The notes under the pieces are model-generated. The model did not search any database and had not been told where the DNA came from. It saw nothing but the letters and a program-made list of their open reading frames with translations. A stretch of DNA of 64,000 nt from Mycobacterium parascrofulaceum ATCC BAA-614 (GTDB lineage Bacteria > Actinomycetota > Actinomycetes > Mycobacteriales > Mycobacteriaceae), in the NCBI RefSeq assembly GCF_000164135.1, contig NZ_GG770560.1, forward strand, positions 31,125 through 95,124. The letters run 5' to 3'. The position numbers were made by a program, and so were the translations under genes. Of the stretch, positions 59,845 through 64,000 are shown in pieces (position 1 is the first letter of the stretch; each line of letters begins with the position of its first letter).

Positions 59845-61266
59845 TCAGCCGCCCTTCTTCAGCCACCTCAGCGCCGACTGGGCTGCGTGGTAACCGCACA
59901 GGCCGTGGATTCCCGCCCCCGGCGGGGTGGACTGCGAACACAGGTAGACGCCCGGCACGCCGATCGCGTAGGGATCGACGGCGATGCGGGGGCGGAAGAT
60001 GACCTGCAGCCCGTCGTTGGCGCCGCCGATGATGTCACCGCCGATGAAGTTGGCGTTGTAGGCCTCCAGTTCGGCGGTCCCCTTGCTGACCGTCGCGACG
60101 ACGCGCTCGGAGAAGCCCGGTGCGAACCGCTCGAGCTGGGCGACGACGGCGGCGGTGGCGTCCCCGTCGTAGCCGAACGGCACGTGCGCGTACGCCCAGA
60201 TCGGGTTGACGTTGCCCGCCGAGCGGGACGGGTCGGCCAGGTACTGCTGTCCGACGAGGACGAACGGGCGGTCGACCACCTTGCCCTGCGCGCGTTGGCG
60301 TTCGGTGTCCGCCATCTCGGCGAACGTGCCGCCGAGGTGCACGGTGCCGGCCCGGGCGCAGTCGGGGTTCGTCCACGGGATGTCGCCCTCGATGGCGAAG
60401 TCGACCTTGAACGCCGACGAGCCCTCGCGGTAGCGGCGATACGACCGCACGATCCGGCCCGGCATGGCATCGCCGTAGAGGGTCAGCGCCGCGGCCGGGC
60501 TGAGGTCGAGCATGACGATGTCGGCGTCCGGGATGTCTTTGCGGCGGTCGACCCGCACCCCGGTGGTGACGGTGCCGCCGTACTCGGTCAGGGCGGCCGA
60601 CAGCGCCCGGCTGATCGAGCCGGATCCCCCTTGCGCGACGGGCCAGCCGTAGCGGTGCCCGCTGGCCAGGATCATCAGCCCCAGCGACGCGGTGAGCGGG
60701 CGGTCCAGCCGGGTGTAGATGTGCGCGGCGGCGCCGCCGAACAACGCGCGCGCCTGCTCGGTCCGAAACCAGCGGGCCATGGTGGTGGCCGGCAGCAGCG
60801 CCCGCGGCCCGAAGGAGGCCAGGCGAACCGGGTGTCGCGGGATGCCCAGCACCGGCCCCATCAGATCCTCGGCCAGCTCGTCGAACCCCGCCGCGAGGTC
60901 CCCGATCGCCCGCCGCCACCGGGTGCCGTCGGCCCCCATCCGGGCGACCGTCTCGTCGAGCGACCGGTAGAGCACGCCGGCGCTGCCGTCGTCGAGGGGG
61001 TGCGCGCAGTCGACCTCGGGCCAGTTCCACTGCAGCCCATGGCGTTGCAGGTCGATCTCCCTCCACAGCGGCGAACCGACACCCAGGGGATGGAAGGCCG
61101 AGCAGTGGTCGTGGATGACCCCGGGCACGGTCAGTTCGCCCGAGCGGGCTCCCCCGCCGACGGTGTCGCGGGCCTCGAGCACCTGCACGTCGACGCCGTT
61201 GCGGGCCAGGTGGATGGCCGCGGCCAGGCCGTTGGGGCCGGCGCCGACCACCACCGCCCGGGTCAT
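59845..61266 (-). CDS. Phytoene desaturase-like FAD oxidoreductase (Rv1432 type)
   Basis: The 473-residue protein has an N-terminal dinucleotide fold (VVVGAGPNGLAAAIHLARNG) and the C-terminal FAD motif GVYLCSQSTPPGAGIHGLCG, as in the carotenoid desaturase superfamily. Length equals Rv1432. The substrate is unknown; membrane lipids or polyprenoids are possible. ATG 61266 overlaps the stop of the DUF3556 gene (ATGA), so the two products are linked. No carotenoid synthesis genes are seen nearby. Confidence 0.9.
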   Translation of the reverse strand: MTRAVVVGAGPNGLAAAIHLARNGVDVQVLEARDTVGGGARSGELTVPGVIHDHCSAFHPLGVGSPLWREIDLQRHGLQWNWPEVDCAHPLDDGSAGVLYRSLDETVARMGADGTRWRRAIGDLAAGFDELAEDLMGPVLGIPRHPVRLASFGPRALLPATTMARWFRTEQARALFGGAAAHIYTRLDRPLTASLGLMILASGHRYGWPVAQGGSGSISRALSAALTEYGGTVTTGVRVDRRKDIPDADIVMLDLSPAAALTLYGDAMPGRIVRSYRRYREGSSAFKVDFAIEGDIPWTNPDCARAGTVHLGGTFAEMADTERQRAQGKVVDRPFVLVGQQYLADPSRSAGNVNPIWAYAHVPFGYDGDATAAVVAQLERFAPGFSERVVATVSKGTAELEAYNANFIGGDIIGGANDGLQVIFRPRIAVDPYAIGVPGVYLCSQSTPPGAGIHGLCGYHAAQSALRWLKKGG

Positions 61267-63044
61267 AGGGCGTTGCGTTCGGTCGAGCCGGGCGAAGCCG
61301 GGCGGCCGCCGCCATCGATGACATGCACGGGCAACTCGTCACCGGGCTCCGGCCACGGCTGGCGCGCGAGCATGTCCGCGACGTTGACATAGCCTTCCTC
61401 GATCAGTCCAGCCTTGGCGTCGAAGATGCGGTACCACTGCTTCTGGATGTGGATCGGCTGTCCCTCGAGGACGATCACCCGCACGTCGCCGTCCTCGAAA
61501 TGGCAACGGCGCTGCACGGCTTCGAGCAGCTGCTCGTTGTGCAGATGGCCCTCGCCGAAGTTCCAGCCGACGAGCGGCCCGGCGACGATTTCACCCTCGC
61601 GGATCTTGTAATTGGCTTCGTCGTCGATGGCGCGAGGTACCAGGGCGTTGAGCGCGCGGCCGTGCACGTGCATGGCCCGGAAGGCGGCGGTCTTGTCCGC
61701 CATGATCTCCGCGGTCTCGGGGTCGTAAAGCCGGGCCAGCTGGTTGATGACGAGTGCGGAGCTCTTGACAACCTCGGCGTCGACCTTTTCCTCGGCGCCG
61801 GCGCGGAAGCACCACACGCTGGAGGCCCAGTTGCCGGCGTAATACCTCATCGCTGGAAGGAACGAAATCTTCTTGGGGAACATGTTCCCTGCGATCACGA
61901 CTGCCAGCGCGGCGACGACGAGGGCCCACAGCAGCGGCGAACGCAGGTCGGTGGCCTGGACCGAGGCGTAGTGCCCGAACAGGTAGAACAGCGAGAAGAT
62001 GAAGAAGACGTTCCACTCCAACGGAACTCCCATCGGGAGGTTGGAAATGATGTTGAGGTGGAAGATGACCATGAATCCGATCAGGAACCACCGCCACGGG
62101 TGATCGCCGGCGAAGAAGACCAGCACCGTCGGGACCACGAATTCGGCTGTGGTGCCGCCGACGTGGGCCATCGCCTTCGGCAACCAGGTGGGACGCAAAT
62201 CGTTGATGTGGTCGCGGTACAGCATGTGCTTGATCGGGTTGAACAGTTTGGGCCGCAGCAGCGCGTTATTGCTCGTCATCACCGACACCACATACGGGAA
62301 GTGGTGGTTGAGCTTGGATGTTGCGGCGCCCCACCACAACAACAGCATGATGAGCTTGTACGCCGCGATCTGATCGGTGAACGGGAAGAAGAACACCAAC
62401 AGCTTGAGCCAGTAGTGCTCGCCGCGCGCGGCCAGGAAAATGGTCTTGTCGCGCAGGCCCAGCACCGCCAGCGCGACGATCGTCGGGATGACGCGGACGG
62501 GGTCGATCAGGCCGACGTCACCGGCCGCGGTGGCCGGCCCGCCGTGGCCGGGCGACAGCAGCGCCCACAGCCCGCCGGCCAAAACGATTGCGTACAGCGC
62601 GACGTCGACGATGGTCCGGTTGTCACCGGCGGTGAATGGCACCTTTCCAGGCCATGCCGGCAACCGAATCGTGTTGGGCCGCAACCAGTACAAGATTCCG
62701 CCGATGGGCGGCATGAACCGTCCGGTCAGCGGGCCGGACCCACAACCCAGGCCCGTCACCTCGAACAGCAGCGTGAAGACTATGACCTTCTGGTAAACGA
62801 TCGGCTGCGTCCACCAGTCGGCGATGCGGCCGAGCCCGCCGAGGCCCGGGGTCAGCGAGATGATCGCGGCGGGGACGGCGATGTACAGGGCGATCTTGGT
62901 CAGGTACAGCAGATACACGGCAGACGGTGTCCCGAAGCCGTGTTCCGCCCAGTGCCGCGTCACGATCTGCAGCCGGGTGGCCCGGGGCAGAGTGGGCCAG
63001 GTCTCGCGATCGACGTCGGGAAGGTCCGGTGTCATGAATCCCAT
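61263..63044 (-). CDS. DUF3556 membrane protein (Rv1431 type)
   Basis: The 593-residue protein has about eight membrane helices in the first two thirds (about 45-390) and a soluble C-terminal domain (about 410-593). That domain holds NYKIREGEIVAGPLVGWNFGEGH-type residues and ends with VHVIDGGGRPASP. Family DUF3556 is known from mycobacteria; function is unknown. ATG 63044 has GAGG upstream; ATG 63035 is a near alternative. It is coupled to the oxidoreductase downstream, suggesting one pathway of lipid or envelope chemistry. Length is close to Rv1431 (589). Confidence 0.88.
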   Translation of the reverse strand: MGFMTPDLPDVDRETWPTLPRATRLQIVTRHWAEHGFGTPSAVYLLYLTKIALYIAVPAAIISLTPGLGGLGRIADWWTQPIVYQKVIVFTLLFEVTGLGCGSGPLTGRFMPPIGGILYWLRPNTIRLPAWPGKVPFTAGDNRTIVDVALYAIVLAGGLWALLSPGHGGPATAAGDVGLIDPVRVIPTIVALAVLGLRDKTIFLAARGEHYWLKLLVFFFPFTDQIAAYKLIMLLLWWGAATSKLNHHFPYVVSVMTSNNALLRPKLFNPIKHMLYRDHINDLRPTWLPKAMAHVGGTTAEFVVPTVLVFFAGDHPWRWFLIGFMVIFHLNIISNLPMGVPLEWNVFFIFSLFYLFGHYASVQATDLRSPLLWALVVAALAVVIAGNMFPKKISFLPAMRYYAGNWASSVWCFRAGAEEKVDAEVVKSSALVINQLARLYDPETAEIMADKTAAFRAMHVHGRALNALVPRAIDDEANYKIREGEIVAGPLVGWNFGEGHLHNEQLLEAVQRRCHFEDGDVRVIVLEGQPIHIQKQWYRIFDAKAGLIEEGYVNVADMLARQPWPEPGDELPVHVIDGGGRPASPGSTERNAL

Positions 63045-63198
63045 GGGCGGCCTCGTTCGGTGTCGGAAGAAACCAGTTGGCCCGTCAAATGTATCGGCAC
63101 CGCGATGCGGGTGGGGCCGATTTCGCGCGGCTCAGCGCGGCAGCGGTGCCCGATATGTGAAAACCGCTGCGCCGCAGGCGAACTCAACCCGGCCCGAG

Positions 63199-63657
63199 CT
63201 ACCGGACCGCCGAGCGCGGCCGCGGCGAAAGGCCGGTCGGCTGGACCAGCGGCCGGGCGAACCGGCGGCGCAACTTTTCGAGCATGCCGTCCAGACTGTC
63301 CCGGTCCTGCTCCTCGATCCGCGCCATGCGGCGAAGGTTGCAGACGGCCTCGACGTCACCGCCGGCCTGCGCGGCGATGATCGCCTTCTGATAGTCGTCG
63401 AGGCGCTGCTCGATGAGCCTGCGGTTCTGCAAGAGCAAGCGCATGAAGTAGTCGGCCTGGCTCTGGTCCGCCGCGTCCGGGGCGGAAGGGTCGGCGTCGC
63501 GGGACGGCGCCAGCGGGGAGCGCCCCTGGCCGAGACGGGCAGGTTCGGGCCGGACGACGTTGGCGTGGGGGCGGCGGGCGCGCCGGTCACGGGAGTTGAT
63601 GGGGCGTGGGGCGGCCGGGCGGGCGCTGCGCTCGTGGGACAAACCGGCAACGTCCAT
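63199..63657 (-). CDS. Hypothetical Arg-rich protein with C-terminal helical segment
   Basis: The 152-residue protein has a disordered Arg/Pro/Ala-rich first half (about 1-65) and a helical part (about 68-135; SQADYFMRLLLQNRRLIEQRLDDYQKAI and EEQDRDSLDGMLEKLRRRF-like). I do not recognise a family. ATG 63657 lies beside an AT-rich promoter-like stretch (TTCTCGAGATTTCACTG). It is on the same strand as the DUF3556 gene, 154 bases upstream of it. A longer frame in another register is a shadow. Confidence 0.6.
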   Translation of the reverse strand: MDVAGLSHERSARPAAPRPINSRDRRARRPHANVVRPEPARLGQGRSPLAPSRDADPSAPDAADQSQADYFMRLLLQNRRLIEQRLDDYQKAIIAAQAGGDVEAVCNLRRMARIEEQDRDSLDGMLEKLRRRFARPLVQPTGLSPRPRSAVR

Positions 63658-63849
63658 CGGATTCCCATTTCTCGAGATTTCACTGAAGGGCGTCGTAACA
63701 ATAGCGCCAGGACTCGGCCGGCACCATATCCGCAGACGCGGAAAGAGATAAACACCATGACCGCCGGCGCGCCGGGGTCGCTACCATCGAGGAACTTCAC
63801 GCGGCCGGCTCAACCTGAAGCGGCCCGGCGGGAGCGTCAAGGGAGGAAC

Positions 63850-64000
63850 GTGACCGACAGCGATCACCCGGATGCCGGCGACATCGGCAAGTTCGACCCG
63901 GTATTGACCCAGCGCATGGTGGGCGTGATGCGCCCGTTCCTCAAGGCATATTTCCGCTCGGAGGTGCACGGCCTGGGTTCCTTCCCGCCCGGCGGGGCGC
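63850..64000 (+). CDS. Start of a glycerolipid acyltransferase gene (3' truncated)
   Basis: GTG 63850 follows AAGGGAGG closely, and about 50 codons run to the window end. The visible sequence has FDPVLTQRMVGVMRPFLKAY and FRSEVHGLGSFPPGGA, the lead-in of PlsC-like 1-acylglycerol-3-phosphate acyltransferases that normally precedes the NHxxxD motif (not yet reached). Position matches Rv1428c. It is divergent from the Arg-rich gene, with about 190 bases between. Confidence 0.72.
   Translation, partial: MTDSDHPDAGDIGKFDPVLTQRMVGVMRPFLKAYFRSEVHGLGSFPPGGA

Overview
The window is chromosomal DNA of a high-GC mycobacterium. Gene content, gene lengths and order match, in inverse orientation, the M. 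tuberculosis stretch Rv1428c to Rv1488 (recalled numbering, not searched). Intact ppc, the absence of the three PE_PGRS genes found here in M. tuberculosis, and an intein-free sufB all point to a non-tuberculous slow grower of the M. avium-complex type. Species assignment is an inference.

Left accessory block (1-8.4 kb). This part has no counterpart in the M. tuberculosis order. It starts with the tail of a Pro/Gly-rich protein. Next is a compact three-gene unit: an EspC-like small protein, a WXG-bearing protein with a Cys-bounded C-terminal domain, and a membrane-anchored NHL propeller resembling the PknD sensor domain without a kinase. A response regulator/histidine kinase pair follows, whose kinase carries a polyproline extracytoplasmic loop. 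Beside it are two small single-pass Pro-rich membrane proteins, one frameshifted in a G-run. The block closes with an MHS transporter and a divergent TetR gene sharing a perfect 18-bp palindrome, then a deazaflavin-type oxidoreductase and a DoxX-like protein.

Conserved core (8.4-59.7 kb). In order: the SPFH/NfeD pair; hemH-inhA-fabG1 (mycolic acid and haem synthesis); a repeat-rich spacer; the moxR1-DUF58-VWA and ripA-ripB cell-envelope genes; Rv1476-like gene; aconitase with its TetR regulator AcnR; an ABC-F ATPase; echA12; thioredoxin; fadE15; two paralogous beta-domain lipoproteins; the suf Fe-S operon (sufR-B-D-C-S-U-T); mptB (lipomannan synthesis); an ABC exporter; ctaA, qor and ctaB (haem A and respiration); the pentose-phosphate operon tkt-tal-zwf2-opcA-pgl; ppc, secG, a PAS-ANTAR regulator, and the glycolytic operon gap-pgk-tpi.

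Right end (59.8-64 kb). A phytoene-desaturase-like oxidoreductase is translationally coupled to a DUF3556 membrane protein. Then come a small Arg-rich hypothetical gene and the start of a glycerolipid acyltransferase gene.

Regulatory signals that can be read directly include a TetR palindrome, a SufR inverted repeat over the sufR start, an AcnR-type operator at the acn promoter, several -10 boxes about six bases before a start codon (leaderless mRNAs), and strong hairpins. No rRNA, tRNA, CRISPR array, insertion sequence or prophage was recognised.
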